Origin: Glycine soja
Lineage: Eukaryota > Streptophyta > Magnoliopsida > Fabales > Fabaceae
Direction: 5' to 3'
NCBI RefSeq assembly: GCF_004193775.1
Contig: NC_041008.1
Location: 41,325,136-41,389,135 of the forward strand
Length of the DNA stretch: 64,000 bases
The notes below the pieces were generated by a model, which was not told where the DNA came from, ran no database searches, and was given only the letters and a program-made list of their open reading frames with translations. Positions 1 through 12,130 of this stretch are shown one piece after another (position 1 is the stretch's first letter; each line of letters begins with the position of its first letter). A program made the translations under genes and the position numbers.

Positions 1-849
1 ATAGGAAACTTATATAAACTGAGTCTGATAACCTCTGCTCAAAATTAAATAAATTAGTAGTTATCAAATGGCAAAACGTGTTGCAGTCTAAGTATTAATA
101 TAGATCAATATTTAATCTAAACACTAAAGGTCAGTTAGTTATAGGATTTAAAAATAATATCATCACCAAAAGGGTCAAATCTAATATATATTCTATGTTG
201 ATAATTAGTAAGAAATAAAAGAAAAAGAGTTAAAACATATTAGTTAAAGATACTAATTAGAGTATAAGTACTTACTAGCATTTACACTAATAATATTCAA
301 ATATGTCACCTTTATGCTATTATTTTTGTTAGTCTATATAAACTCATGGACGTTGGATCATGGACGAAGCCAAGATTTTTATATAGGACTGGCCAATATA
401 AATAATCATAACTTAAAAAAAAATTAAATTTCTACATGCATGACATTTACAAGAAATTTAACATAACCACCAACACACAAGTGTTTACTAACTAGTAGCA
501 AAAAAAGACGAGTAGAAAAAATAGCAGCACCCCTCTCAAAAAATAACATCCTTTATCTCCTACAGGAAGATGAAACCTATAAAATTTAATACCAACAATA
601 ATGTTAGTCATATCCTTATTATCAAAATATAACATTTCAACAATGTCAATAAAAACTTAGCAACATGTCAGACTTAACAACTAATTTGAGAAAGGTTGAA
701 ACAAGATATAATTATATTATAAAAGATATAAAAAGATCAAACAAAACCTTCACGTATGAAGTTGTGCTCGCCTTTGTTTCATTGAGTGAAAATCATCAAT
801 TATCATATATGTGGTAAATTTCCCAGCAATCTCCTTTTTAAAAATAAAC
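1..849. other. AT-rich intergenic DNA, no gene seen
   Basis: Very AT-rich with only short, unconvincing reading frames on either strand. No splice-linked coding segment, RNA gene or clear repeat boundary could be recognised. It may include the eroded downstream flank of the hAT-like pseudogene that follows. Confidence 0.5.
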
Positions 850-2030
850 ACTCATGTAATTAGTGAGAAAATCCTCTTTTATCTTGCTACATAACCTTCA
901 TTTTATAATTTTCATGGCTGGAAAAACATGTTGTGTGATTGTTGTTGGCATAGGAGAAAGAGTCAAAACAAGTCATAACAATCTATTAATTGAAGAATAC
1001 AAGATAAATTTTTCTATCTCAATTAACTTTTTATATAATTCATCAATAGTGGATACATTCTGAAAATTAACTTCTTTAGGCACATCATAGCCATATGTAG
1101 TAATTCATATTCCAACTAATTATTTTCATCCAAAAAATAAACAAGGAAAGATTTCTCAAATAAGACTACAAATGTTACCCATAATGACTTGAATGCATCT
1201 TTAGGATCTAAAGTGTTGCTTAATATAAGAATCTCAGTTGCTTGATCGTTAAATCTACTATTTAATTCCTTCAACTGATAATCTATGATAGTATTAAATA
1301 TATCTATATGATAATGATGTTCAATTGTCACAAAATCTTTTTGACGACAATATCAAATTAGGTCAAATAAAGAAACACTTATATCAAGAATTTGAATATC
1401 ATGACTATTGCAAAAAAATGTGACTTTGTCTAAAATAACATCCCAACCAAAATCTCTTAACTTTTGAATTGATGATTTTATGCTAGAAACCAAACACGTA
1501 ACATTCAAAATATCTTGATACTTTTGTTGCAAACCTTGACAAATTTTGTCAGTAATTCCCATGTGAAGTTTGTTTGGAAAGTATTTTATCAATTTTGGCA
1601 AGATTGATTCTTAAAATCATCATTGCATCTAAGAGCAATATTGTGAGGTGAATTAGGATTATTTCTCATCTGAGATAAAAATGCACAATCTTTTTCACTA
1701 TTTACTTTTTTCAATTTCAAAATCATTTTCAAGTAAAAGGACATGATTTTTTGGAAAAAAAAATAACTTTGGAAGAAAAAGGCAACATTTTCTTCTGGTG
1801 AATACTCTAGTCAAGAAAAAAACTTAAGCCAACAAGCTTAAAATCGATGTGAATAATCTTCTTAACTAGAAAGTGAATATATATCCATAAAAAATTGATA
1901 TGATCCAAATTTTATATATGTTCTTTGAATTTTATCTTAATGATTAATAGAATAATTCCAAATTGGTGAGTATTTTTCATAATCATGTATAAAAGCATTA
2001 CCAGTAATTCTTTCTTGTTCCATATTGAAA
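850..2030 (-). pseudogene. Decayed hAT-superfamily transposase (ZMYM1-like, DUF4371 type)
   Basis: Read on the minus strand, pieces resemble the plant hAT-like transposases annotated as zinc finger MYM-type 1-like. 1601-1353 encodes a stretch with LQQKYQDILN and IQKLRDFGWD. 1331-1116 gives EHHYHIDIFN followed by QLKELNSRFND and LDPKDAF. About 1050-900 gives LVLTLSPMP then FPAMKII, a degraded form of the C-terminal hAT dimerisation motif (usual form near LVLTLPVSTATTERAFS). A weaker N-terminal piece lies near 2030-1620 (MRNNPNSPHNIALRCNDDF). Stops and frame changes separate the pieces, so no intact transposase is made. The recognition is from memory of the family and no terminal inverted repeats were found. 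The gene order of the motifs, N to C from right to left, fits one decayed copy. Confidence 0.68.
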
Positions 2031-4330
2031 GCTTTAGAACTGGTGGTTGAACAAATTGCTCTTTGGTTGACACTCTAAGTTATTCATCTTCAACAATACT
2101 TTGAACATTAGTATTTAAATTTGAAGCAAACACATTAGACTAAAACACAGGTTGTATTTAAATTTGAACATTAGTTTTCTTCTTAAATATCTTTTAACCA
2201 AGACATATGAATATAATTTTTTTAAAATTATCAAAAAAAAAAAGCTTCACATAAATTTAGTGCAATTATAATTAAAACATATTACCACAAAAACTTAGTG
2301 TGTTAGACTAAATTAAAAACATGTTCAAATAAAATTTTATTTTATCAACCTAAGACATTTTTAAAATATTTTTTCTCAAAATTTTATTTACTATTGTTAT
2401 ATAGACACCTGGTACAATACTTGAATCCTCTTGGATTTTGTTATAAAAAAAAGATTTTCTTAAAATTTCTCAAATGTTTCGTGAAGCAATTTTATGATTT
2501 TGGACTGATGACTACATAACGACTACATTGATTCATATTAGTTGTGCCCAATTAAGGAATAATTAGGATTATGTCATGAAAGTATGAATTGGTGAGACTT
2601 ACCTATAAAATAGATCTTTGTTATTTGTCTACATCAATACATGTTAAATGGTGAAGAAACTTCAATGTCGCTTTAATCAAGAAAGAAAAAAAATTGATGA
2701 GTAGGTAAAAAAGCCCCAACAAAAATCAAAAGCTAAAAACCAAAATAGTAAAGAATAATTATTCTTGATACAATAAAATATTTAAAATAATGACAAGCCT
2801 AGCCTTTGTTAGTTCAAAAGGAATGAAAAGAAACACTATGTTAGAACCAAAGACATTAGATGATGTCGGACCCCTAAAAAATCTTATAGTTGATAACAAA
2901 TGTATTATATTTTGATGGATTAATGGATTTCATTAAGTCATACAGGAACTACACTGTCCAAACTTTGTTTGATATCGAAATCCTATCCTTAGTCTTATAT
3001 ATTATACGGAGCTTGTTTTTATGAATAAACCAACAATGTCCATGTTGTATTCTTTTAAACATCCAAAATAAAGATAAATAACTTAAACAAATAATCTATA
3101 TCTAAGTTAGTTATCATCCAATGATTGCACAGTACACGTATACACATCACATGTTAGAAAAGTTTCATTCCTTTAGTACCTAGTCTCTCTAATTGTTTTT
3201 AACATTTGAATTATTTCAAGTGTGTATCAATGACATATAGAAAAAAAAAGCATATTCTTTGCCAAGTCACATTTGTACAAGTAGTGGTGACAAAGATATT
3301 TGTTTGCCCAGAAAGAATAATATTGTTATCTTTTTTCTCTCTTCACCCCCAAACTATCATGTTGCATATTCTACAGTTGTGTGATAACAAAAACATCTTG
3401 GAGAAGACTTTAATCCCACAACAAATATTTTATTAAAAGGAGCATTAAACACTTCTTTCAACAAGATTGAATTTGAATATATCGAAGTGCTACTAAAATT
3501 TACTCTAACATTTTCAAGTCTTTGGACGATCAAACACAAGTGATGAAAGTGTTGTTCTTTGCTAAACAAAGTTTTCATGTAATCTATTCTTAAGTGAATA
3601 TCTTCTCATTAAGAGTTGAATCTGTTTGTATTCATTCAAAAAATTATTTGGAAAGTTAGGAGTGAATTAGTAATCAAAGAATACTTGGTGGTTATTAATC
3701 TCAACGGGAGATTAAAGGTGTGCCAAAAATGGCACAAAGAATACTTGTGTAAGCCATAAGTGACAGGGTAGAATACTTGCTTTATAATCAGTATGATTAG
3801 TATAACTTTTCAAATATTTTGAAGGAGAGCTAAACGTAGCTCTAGAGTTTGAGTGAATAGTATAAAACTAGTATTTATACTCTAGCATTAAATCTTTAAC
3901 TTGTTTTTCTCTTATTTCATTTTAACACACCTTAGATGCTCAAGGTCTTGATTAAAATCTATTTGAGAAAATCATTTTAGTTGTTTGAACGATCTCTGGT
4001 ATAAACCTTTTTTGTATACTTAGCTAAAATTGTATTGGACGATCTTTTGATCAATATATTTTTCAAGTGTTGTGCTTTAGCTGTTTTGAAAAGGATCAAT
4101 CTTTGTCAAAAAGGTTTTAAAGTTATCCCTAACATACTATTCAACCCTCCTTCTAAGGGGTTCCTTATATTTCACACAAAAAGTTTTCAATTCAACTTAA
4201 TCTCAAGAAATTAAAGATGAATTTTTATCAAGTCTCAACAATTGTCCATAAAACAATGGAGAATATTGTTTCAAAATATTAATTTATTATCAAAACCAAC
4301 AAACACTAAAATTAGTATTTTTGAAAATTA
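2031..4330. other. AT-rich intergenic DNA with probable LTR-retrotransposon debris
   Basis: No gene recognised. The stretch about 3640-4180 has the texture of a copia-type LTR and leader (phrases such as 'acgatctctggtataaacc' and a C-rich 'caaccctccttctaagggg' near the right end). I could not find a partner LTR, primer-binding site or duplicated target, so this is only a suspicion. Confidence 0.35.
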
Positions 4331-4359
4331 ACACAAACACACATACACTCACACAAGTG

Positions 4360-4860
4360 TAGAAATTAACACACACATATATAAGTGATTCATTTATTAT
4401 AGTCCATGCCCTAGATATACATGTGACATTATCTTAATCCAAATCCTCATAATTCGTGTTTAGATATATGAAAATGGTCCTGATCTATATAAATTAAAAT
4501 TACTAACCTGTATTTTTATTACTAAAATTAACACATACACATATAAGTGATTCATTTGTTATAGCCCATGCCCTAGACACACATGCAACATTATCTTAAT
4601 CCAAATCCTTATAATTCGTGTCCTAGAAACATTGGATATATGAAAATCATCATGACTTGTATTAATTAAATTTACTAACATGTATTAATTACTAAAATTA
4701 AGACACACACAGAGATGGGTGATTCATTTATTATAGTCCATGCCCTAGATCTACATAAATTAAATTTACTTACTTTTTTATTATTGAAATTAACACACAC
4801 ACACATATACACTAGTGATTTATTTGTTACAGCCCATGTCCTAGTTTCAATGAAATTGAC
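4360..4860. repeat. Imperfect tandem repeat, 3 to 4 copies, about 160-170 bp period
   Basis: The phrase 'agtgattcatttrttatag.ccatgccctag' recurs near 4384, 4546, 4718 and, in shorter form, 4814. Each copy is introduced by an (AC)n-rich tract and 'actaaaatta'. Later text (CTTAATCCAAATCCT.ATAATTCGTG) is shared by the first two copies. Spacing is about 162, 172 and 96 bp, so the last copy is shortened. No coding potential is seen. Confidence 0.8.
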
Positions 4861-5318
4861 CTTTTAATCAATTCCTATTTACAACTTTCAAGCATAGAGT
4901 ACAATGAATACCTATGGTTGAATGAGATGGTGATAAATGTATGTAAACATAGGCCTTTCGCATGCCAACCAAGATATAATACTACTATTAGTTATGAGTA
5001 TTGTTTGAAATCATTGCATGATTAGAGGAGAGACACAATTACTTCAAATACTTTTGAAAGATGGTGTTAGTTTGTAAATGAATTAAGGAGTCGTACATAC
5101 ATAATTGAAATTTACCCTGAAATGGTAATGCTATAATCATATGTTACACAAATTCATATTTTACATTGTTCAAATGATGAACCTCTTAGTTTCTTATCAC
5201 TTCTTAGGATATGATAACGATGTCGACATTATTTGCAAAAGAATTCTATAATGAAATTCCATATGTGATTAAGTTGATGGATTATGTGTTTAATATATTT
5301 GAGTTGTCAGCATAGAAA

Positions 5319-5696
5319 ATGGGCAGAAGAGTTTATGTAACTAATGAAATGCAATATATCCCTGAATTTTATGGACTTAGTGATAGAGGTTGCCTAACAA
5401 TGATGTACAAGGACAAAACAACTTTTCTCGTAGGTCTCAAGGATCGAATGAGACATGAAGTAACTTACCCTTTAGGAATAACTAATTTCCCTTTGAGGAT
5501 TAGCGAGGCTCTAAGTTTGGCAACAATTGATCAAATTGTCAATAATGATCCAAGTGTTCGTAACCTAGATGAGCATTTTTACCATATTCTTATCAAGATT
5601 TTGACTGCCACTAATGTGTCTTCATCTATTTTGGTAACTTTAATATATGGTTTTTTCTTTCAATTATGTGCCTTAATCTATTCAATGTTAATCTAA
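5319..5696 (+). CDS. Unrecognised 125-codon ORF, probably a gene fragment
   Basis: An open frame of 125 codons starts at an ATG and includes segments such as YVTNEMQYIPEFYGLSDRG and LTMMYKDKTTFLVGL. It is longer than most chance frames in this AT-rich region and its first 100 codons have fairly balanced composition. The last 20 or so residues are hydrophobic and probably read into non-coding sequence or an intron. I do not recognise the family; the pattern (a 'Y-x-P-x-F' followed by 'LT-x-x-Y-x-D-x-TTFLV') faintly recalls a B3-like DNA-binding fold, but that is a guess. No neighbouring exon could be linked to it. It could be a remnant of a host gene or of a transposon. Confidence 0.3.
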   Translation: MGRRVYVTNEMQYIPEFYGLSDRGCLTMMYKDKTTFLVGLKDRMRHEVTYPLGITNFPLRISEALSLATIDQIVNNDPSVRNLDEHFYHILIKILTATNVSSSILVTLIYGFFFQLCALIYSMLI

Positions 5697-6300
5697 GTCT
5701 ATGTTTTGTTAACAACCTTTGCCTGTAGGATTTTGTCAAAAAGCATTGCTAGAGGTTTCAGTTTGGTTTTCTTGGTGGATGAAATTGAAAAAAAAAAGGG
5801 CTGACAAAATTATAAGGAAATCTACGATACTTGGATATTTCTTCCTTGTCAAAGGATGACTCAATTGTTGCAAAGCTCTATACAAAGGATGTATACTAAA
5901 GATTGAAGTAGCAAAAAGAGAAAGTAGTTTAATTTACTTCAAGAAGCAACCATCTAAGTTCTAATAATTGTAAAGACTTGTCATTATTGTAAATGGTCTC
6001 ATGCAATTTATATTGTTTGAGTCACATTTGGAAACATTATAAAGGGACAATTATATCAATTATTGGCTAGTGACATATTTCATATGATAATATAAAATGT
6101 TCAAATAAGATTATTCCTTTTTTGAGTGAAAATAACTATTTCATTATAATTTAAAAATAGTATATTTTTCAATTACTCTATTTTTTACAATTCATATAAT
6201 GATTAATAATTAATTAGGATTAAAAATATTTAAAGAAAAAAATCATTACATGTTATATGTACCTAAAAGGATGCCTATCAATATACATTATTTAACAAAA

Positions 6301-7234
6301 AGTTGGAAGCTGATTGGTTATAGACAAAATAATTTTTTTTGTTAGTGTCAAACTATATCTTGAGTTTCATTTATGTAGGTAGAGTTCTAAAAAAATAGTG
6401 ATGATTATTCCACAAGTTCAGATATAATGCATATATTTATTTTCTACTTTTTGTCCTCGTCATTTTTTCTATTTCTTCCTTTGAACTAATTATTACATAT
6501 TACAACATTTTGTGTCATGGATGATAGTTTTTTTCTTTGATTTCTTCTTCACTACAAGACTTTTAGGACATTGTTCATTGCTTTAACATACACTAGATAA
6601 TTAAAGTTGTTGGCCTGAATCTAACGAAAAGTTGGAAGCTGGTTATAGACAAAATAATTTTTTTGGTTAACGTCAAACTATATCTTGAGTTTCATTTATG
6701 TAGGCAGAGTTCTAAAAAAATAGTGATGATTGTTCCACAAGTTCATATGTAATGCATATATTTATTTTCTACTTTTTGTCCTCATCATTTTTTCTATTTC
6801 TTCCTTTGAACTAATTATTACATATTACAACATTTTGTGTCATGGATGATAGTTTTTTTCTTTGATTTCTTCACTACAAGACTTTTAGGACATTGTTCAT
6901 TGCTTTAACATACACTAGATAATTAAAGTTGTTGGCCTGAATCTAACGAAAAGTTGGAAGCTGGTTATAGACAAAATAATTTTTTTGGTTAACGTCAAAC
7001 TATATCTTGAGTTTCATTTATGTAGGCAGAGTTCTAAAAAAATAGTGATGATTGTTCCACAAGTTCATATGTAATGCATATATTTATTTTCTACTTTTTG
7101 TCCTCATCATTTTTTCTATTTCTTCCTTTGAACTAATTATTACATATTACAACATTCTGTGTCATGAATGATAGTTTTTTTCTTTGATTTCTTCTTCACT
7201 ACAAAACTTTTAGGACATTGTTCATTGCTTTAAT
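6301..7234. repeat. Three tandem copies of a roughly 325-bp unit
   Basis: Units begin at 'agttggaagctg' at about 6301, 6630 and 6952, giving periods of 329 and 322 bp. Each unit carries the same run of landmarks: 'caaactatatcttgagtttcat', 'tagtgatgattrttccacaag', 'tttgtcctcrtcattttttc' and 'catacactagataattaaag'. Copies 2 and 3 are almost identical. Copy 1 differs at scattered positions, and copy 3 breaks off after 'cattgctttaa' at about 7234. No reading frame spans a unit. Confidence 0.93.
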
Positions 7235-7422
7235 AATGAATTTAGTAAAAAAAATTAAAAAAACCTACAACTTAATTAGGCATATACAACTCATAAATGA
7301 TATCATGATAACCATATTTACAAGTTACAACTTTAATAGCAAAAAGAAAACCAAAGTATCTTCAATAACGATTAATAACATTTTTTTAACAACAAAGGAA
7401 GCTAAATAACATCACAAAAGAG

Positions 7423-8174
7423 TTAAGCATTACATTGAAAAAAAACATTACAATAAAGCAAAGTCTCTTTGAGCATAACTAGGTTGTAATCATATGAACT
7501 AACATCAGATAATTGATATTTAATCATTCCATTGTGATCCCATTTAGCAATCAAGCCAATAACATTATCTACAACAACATTTCCATTTTTTGCATTGCAT
7601 ACGAGTATTAAGTACCCTATAGAAGGATAAACAACATGCACATGCAAGGTATTCTTCGAAGCTGAATGATTTTCATACTCTTTCAAACCCCATGCTCCAA
7701 CCATATAATTGTTCAGACCAATTTGCTTAACTACGCACAAATTAAGCATCCCTCTAGATACCCTCAATGTGCAATGATTGTAAATGTCAAAATCAATATG
7801 ATTAGGCAACTGAATATCCAAAAAGCTTCTACTTACAATGTCTAACACAACACTCACACCCTTATTTATGTCATTTTTAAAGGTCAACCAATGCAAGTCA
7901 CCATTAAGCAAAGTGTCTACATTTTTTTCTCAACAACAACCGAGCAATAACAATAAGACGGAAAATTGTCACCATCTAATTTTACACACGAATTAGTTGT
8001 GAATGGAAATACATCAAGACAAGTACAAGAATCAAATTTGATTTTAGACACCAACACCATTAAATACTCATTTATATTTGGTCCATAACCAAATCCATGG
8101 AATATTAAAGTAAATTGGTAACTTGCAACAGAGAACATAATAGGAGACAAACTTGCATTTGCCTTTTCAATCAA
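7423..8174 (-). pseudogene. F-box-associated (FBA-type) fragment with a frameshift
   Basis: Two adjacent minus-strand frames together read like the C-terminal F-box-associated interaction region of plant CPR1-like F-box proteins. The upstream part (8174-7917) has FHGFGYGPNINEYLMVLVS and a region equivalent to 'TNSW-x-x-I-x-GD-x-FP'. The downstream part (7911-7423) has LNGDLHWLTF, DIVSRSFLDIQLP and VGAWGLKEYENHS. The two are out of frame with each other. The join falls in an A-run at about 7922-7928, where one base fewer would continue the frame as VDTLLNGD. No F-box (LPxELIxEIL) or start codon was found upstream on this strand. It is therefore a 5'-truncated, frameshifted gene remnant, about 250 residues, unless the homopolymer is a sequencing error and an N-terminal exon lies elsewhere. 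Confidence 0.72.
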
Positions 8175-9445
8175 ATACTAATGATATTTGATACTTAAAT
8201 TTTGTGAGGTTTATATTGTAGATTATTTTTGTCAATATTCATAGTTTTGTTTAAGGAAAAAGAAAGTGAAGTAAAGAAAATGCTAACTTGTGGAGTTATA
8301 GAGATGTGAGAATTGTTGTGGCATGGTGGGGAGCATAGGATCTACCAATTTGGACAAGAATGGTACTAATTTTTCAAATCAAATTTTTTGCATTATCAAG
8401 ACAAAATTGCATTTCTCCAAGAAAAATCAAGAGGATTTCATCAAAATTATGATCATAAGGCATTAAGGAGTTTTGTTGGTCATCATCAGTGGTTCACATG
8501 TGGAGTTTAAGAGTTCTTTTTGTCATATTGCTTATGTTTTCTTTGTTGGGAGTGCACAAATATGATGACAATTTAATGAAAAGATTGAAATTTCTATTAC
8601 TTTCATGTCTAACAAGTAGAGGAAAAAGGCTTACCGTAAGGTGTGTTGAACCTTTAATTTAATGTTGGCGATTTCAATTTTATTTAAGTTATCATTCAAT
8701 CATGCAATATTTTTTATTAACAAAAGCATATTTTAAAATAAGGAAATGGATGTCATGATTTAGCATTTGCAGAATTCTATCCAAATTTGTGTAGTCAATT
8801 AGTATAGTTATAATTTGCTTTAACTTGTGAATATAATTTATTTTTATTTACAAGTTTACGATACATTGTTTTTGTCAATAAAATTTAGAATTCACAACAA
8901 AAATAAAGCATAAACCTTTATCTTCCCAAGACATATTTTTTCAATTTGTCAATAAAACTAATATTCACAACAAACATAAAGTACTAATTCTTGTCCAAAA
9001 TATTTTTGTTAATTCGTCAACAAAATTAGAATGCACCACACGAACATACAACACAAATCAAATCTATATCATGAAAGTCAACAAACAAGCATAGTTTAAA
9101 TTGTAACCCTTTGTTTTGGAAACATTGTTCCATTTGGATCATACACAACAACAAAAATTCAAAATTACTTAAAAGTGTTACATTTGGACCATATGAAGCA
9201 ACAAAAAAAAAATCGTTAAATAAGTATTAACCAACAACTATTTTAATAAAATGTATTCACAATGCAATTGCAGCATTTGGTTGGCAATCAACTTGTTCAT
9301 TGCCTACTAATGTTTGATAGAGATTCAACCTACATTTATCATATTAAGTTAATAATAATTCCATACCATTAAATTAAATTATAAAAATAATTCAAAAAGT
9401 TATGTCGGTCATCACTAAAGTAAATTGTACATAAGACCCATTCTG
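8175..9445. other. Intergenic DNA, no gene seen
   Basis: AT-rich sequence with no coding frame I can support. Phrases such as 'ttgtcaataaaa' and 'cacaacaaa.ata' recur between 8870 and 9060, suggesting eroded short repeats. The F-box motif that should precede the FBA fragment was looked for here on the minus strand and not found. Confidence 0.5.
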
Positions 9446-9775
9446 CAAGTTGATTCTTGGATAGTTTATGGAGTGGTAAATTGGGGGATTGAGTTAACTG
9501 TAGGTTAATCCTAAATTGTTCTATAAGCTGGATCTAGGATAGTTGGTGGAGAGGTAAATTAGGAAACTAAGCTAAATGGAGGTTGACTATGAACCATCCT
9601 ATAAGTTGGATCTAGAAAAGTTGGTGGAATGGTATGGTAAATTAGGGAGCTGAGCTAACTGATGGTTTACCAAGAGCTATCTTGTAAGTTGGATGTGAGA
9701 TAGTTGGTGGAGTGGTAAATTGAAGAATTGAGCTAACATGAGATTGAGTAGGAACCATCTCGTAAGCTAGATTAA
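9446..9775. repeat. Minisatellite, about four copies of a roughly 80-bp unit
   Basis: The landmark 'taagttggatctag.atagttggtggagtggtaaatt' recurs near 9446, 9522, 9601 and 9685, with a final partial start near 9762. Each unit continues through 'gagctaact' and 'gaaccat.t'. Spacing is about 76, 79, 84 and 77 bp. Copies are clearly diverged from each other. The 80-codon frame read through it on the minus strand is most likely incidental. Confidence 0.85.
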
Positions 9776-11900
9776 AATACATGCCATTTGATTGCCTGGT
9801 AAAATGGTCCATCTCACTATTTTTAGGTGGGTAAAACATGTACCCTTTGGTTAGTGTTTTCAATATGAGCACAAGAAGGATCAATAAGTGTAATTTGAAT
9901 ATTGAATTGTTGAGTAGAACAATCCATAATCACATTCTTGCATTTGCATGAACCACTTATTGTACCTATAATCTTCTGTAAGCATATTTTCACAGTGCAA
10001 AATAATTAAAATCAAAACGAAATGGTAGTAAACGCATACAAATCAAAATTTAGAGAGTTAGCATCTGCTTACAAACTTCTTTATAGAGGAGTTTGGAATT
10101 GAAGCCTTGCCATCATAGACACCAGTTATTGTACCTTTGTCTTTTCTTTCTATAGTTATCATATTTTATACCAGTATTAATGTAATGTTTTTTTTAAGTG
10201 TAGTAGTTGTGATGTGATATTTTATTCAATAAGTAATGTAGTTGTAATGCCTTTCTTTTGGTATAAATAGGTAGATCTTCATTTTTCTTAGGCAAAGTTT
10301 TTGATAGGAGTGTTGTAGTTACTTTCTTGCATATTTTGCTAGTTTCTTATCTAGATTTTTCATTGTGAAATTTTATTTCCCAATACCTTTATTTCAAATC
10401 AATGATCTCAAAACTAAAATAAATTTACAAGATTATAGATATATGACACATTTACATACTAGATGTATACACATTTTTTGACGTTATAAAAGACTAACAT
10501 CTCCTCTTAAACCTAAGATTTGTTAATTTTGTGAACCAATATGATATATGGACACCTAGAATACTACTTAATAACACTTAGTAAGAGAGGTAAAAAAGAG
10601 AAGGATACAAGTATAGTAGGTTATGTAATATGATAGTGTTATCACGTAAAAATGTAAAATTAGTCATAATATGTTTTGACCATCCTTTTTTCAACACGAT
10701 CCCAAATAATGATCAAACGATTTATGCCAAGAAGAAGAATATGCTCCTTGGCTGTGGGTTCCTAAGCTTTTCCAAAGAGTACTACTTAGTGTAGGTGGAT
10801 AAAGAAGACGAAAGAAGATGAAGATGAAGATGAAGATTTTTGTAAAAATAAAGGTCGAAAACTATAAAAGAAAGACTCTAAATGAAAACTTGTTAATGAA
10901 AGTAGTAAAGGAAAGATGCAATTTAAGGAGAAAAAAGATAGAAAGATAAAATATTGAGTAGAGTAGGGTTGTATTTGATTGATTGTGTCTCTAAAACTTG
11001 AAGTACAAGGCCTATTTATAGGCTACAAACTAGGTTTGGGAATCATTTGACTAGTTTTACATTAATTCAGCTCATTCTAACCGTTGAATTTCACAAGCAA
11101 TTATTGATTTCGGCGACAAAGAGGAGTGGAATTCGACTAACATCTCAACTTACTAATCTTGAGACAAATTTATCTTTTGATAATTTTTCCTAAAATTTAG
11201 ACAAATTCCCTTGTTTCGACCAAACTAACATTCACCTCATTCAATTAACATAAAAGTTAGTTGAATTCCATCTTAAGATATAACCATTTAGTTTAATCTT
11301 CAACAACTAAATTAAATTTGGGTGTTAGCAGATAGAAAGAAAAATATTTAAAAAATAATAGATGTTATCTAGATATTAAAGAAGTGTTAAAAAAATAATT
11401 GTTCGTCGTGAACCCATTCAGTTAAGTGCAAATGATCTTTAACACATCTCAAAGCATAAAATGGAAAAGTAAGAATTTGTCTCATTGGGGTCGAGATAAA
11501 TTTACGTTTGATAGTTTGAATTGACAAGTAAACCACACCAAAAATATGAATTCACTCTCATTGGAAAATAAATTCATTAAAATAATACTATTTTTTTGTC
11601 AATACTATTTTAAAAGAAAAAAAAAAGATTCTCGTCTTTATCTCTTTTTCCTTGCATCCCTTTCCTTTACCAACGGAACCGTGCAAGAGAAGAAAAACGC
11701 GAGAAAAAAAGGAAGCGTGTGTTGCGACGCGAGTGAGGCAAGAACATAATAAAACTCAAAATTTCAGAAAAATGCAGTGAAAAAAAAAAAAAAAAGCTTA
11801 CACGAGCGAAAAGACGTGCAGTAGAAGGGGAGAGAAGAACTGGGTGGTGTAAGTATGCCACGCCCACTCTCACGCACGTACGCACGAAAAACTGAAACAA
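9776..11900. other. Intergenic DNA upstream of the kinase-CYTH gene
   Basis: No gene recognised. Contains a short GAA/GAT-rich tract near 10,806-10,836 and a stretch around 10,900-11,340 with transposon-like texture ('caaggcctatttatagg') but no recognisable ends. 11,640-11,890 is locally less AT-rich and carries short homopolymers; it may include distal promoter sequence of the gene that starts near 12,000. Confidence 0.4.
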
Positions 11901-12070
11901 ATTCCAAATTAATTGTATATATATTTTTTAACTTTTAATTTTCCGGCACCAACCGAAAAAACAATAACAATAATAAGGAGTCGTATACTTTTTGGAGAGA
12001 TTCCGTCGCATTACACTCCATCAAACTGAAGAAGAGTGGTTCCTCTCTCACAAGTCACAAGCAATCCAAC

Positions 12071-12073
<3 letters not shown>

Positions 12074-12105
<32 letters not shown>
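12074..12105 (+). repeat. (GA)16 microsatellite in the 5' leader of the kinase-CYTH gene
   Basis: An uninterrupted run of 32 bases of alternating A and G ends 25 bases before the proposed ATG at 12,131. It would lie in the 5' untranslated leader if transcription starts near 12,000. GA repeats are common in plant leaders and are bound by BBR/BPC-type proteins in other plants; a role here is inference. Confidence 0.85.
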
Positions 12106-12107
<2 letters not shown>

Positions 12108-12130
12108 GTTGATTGATCGAGAAAACGAAA

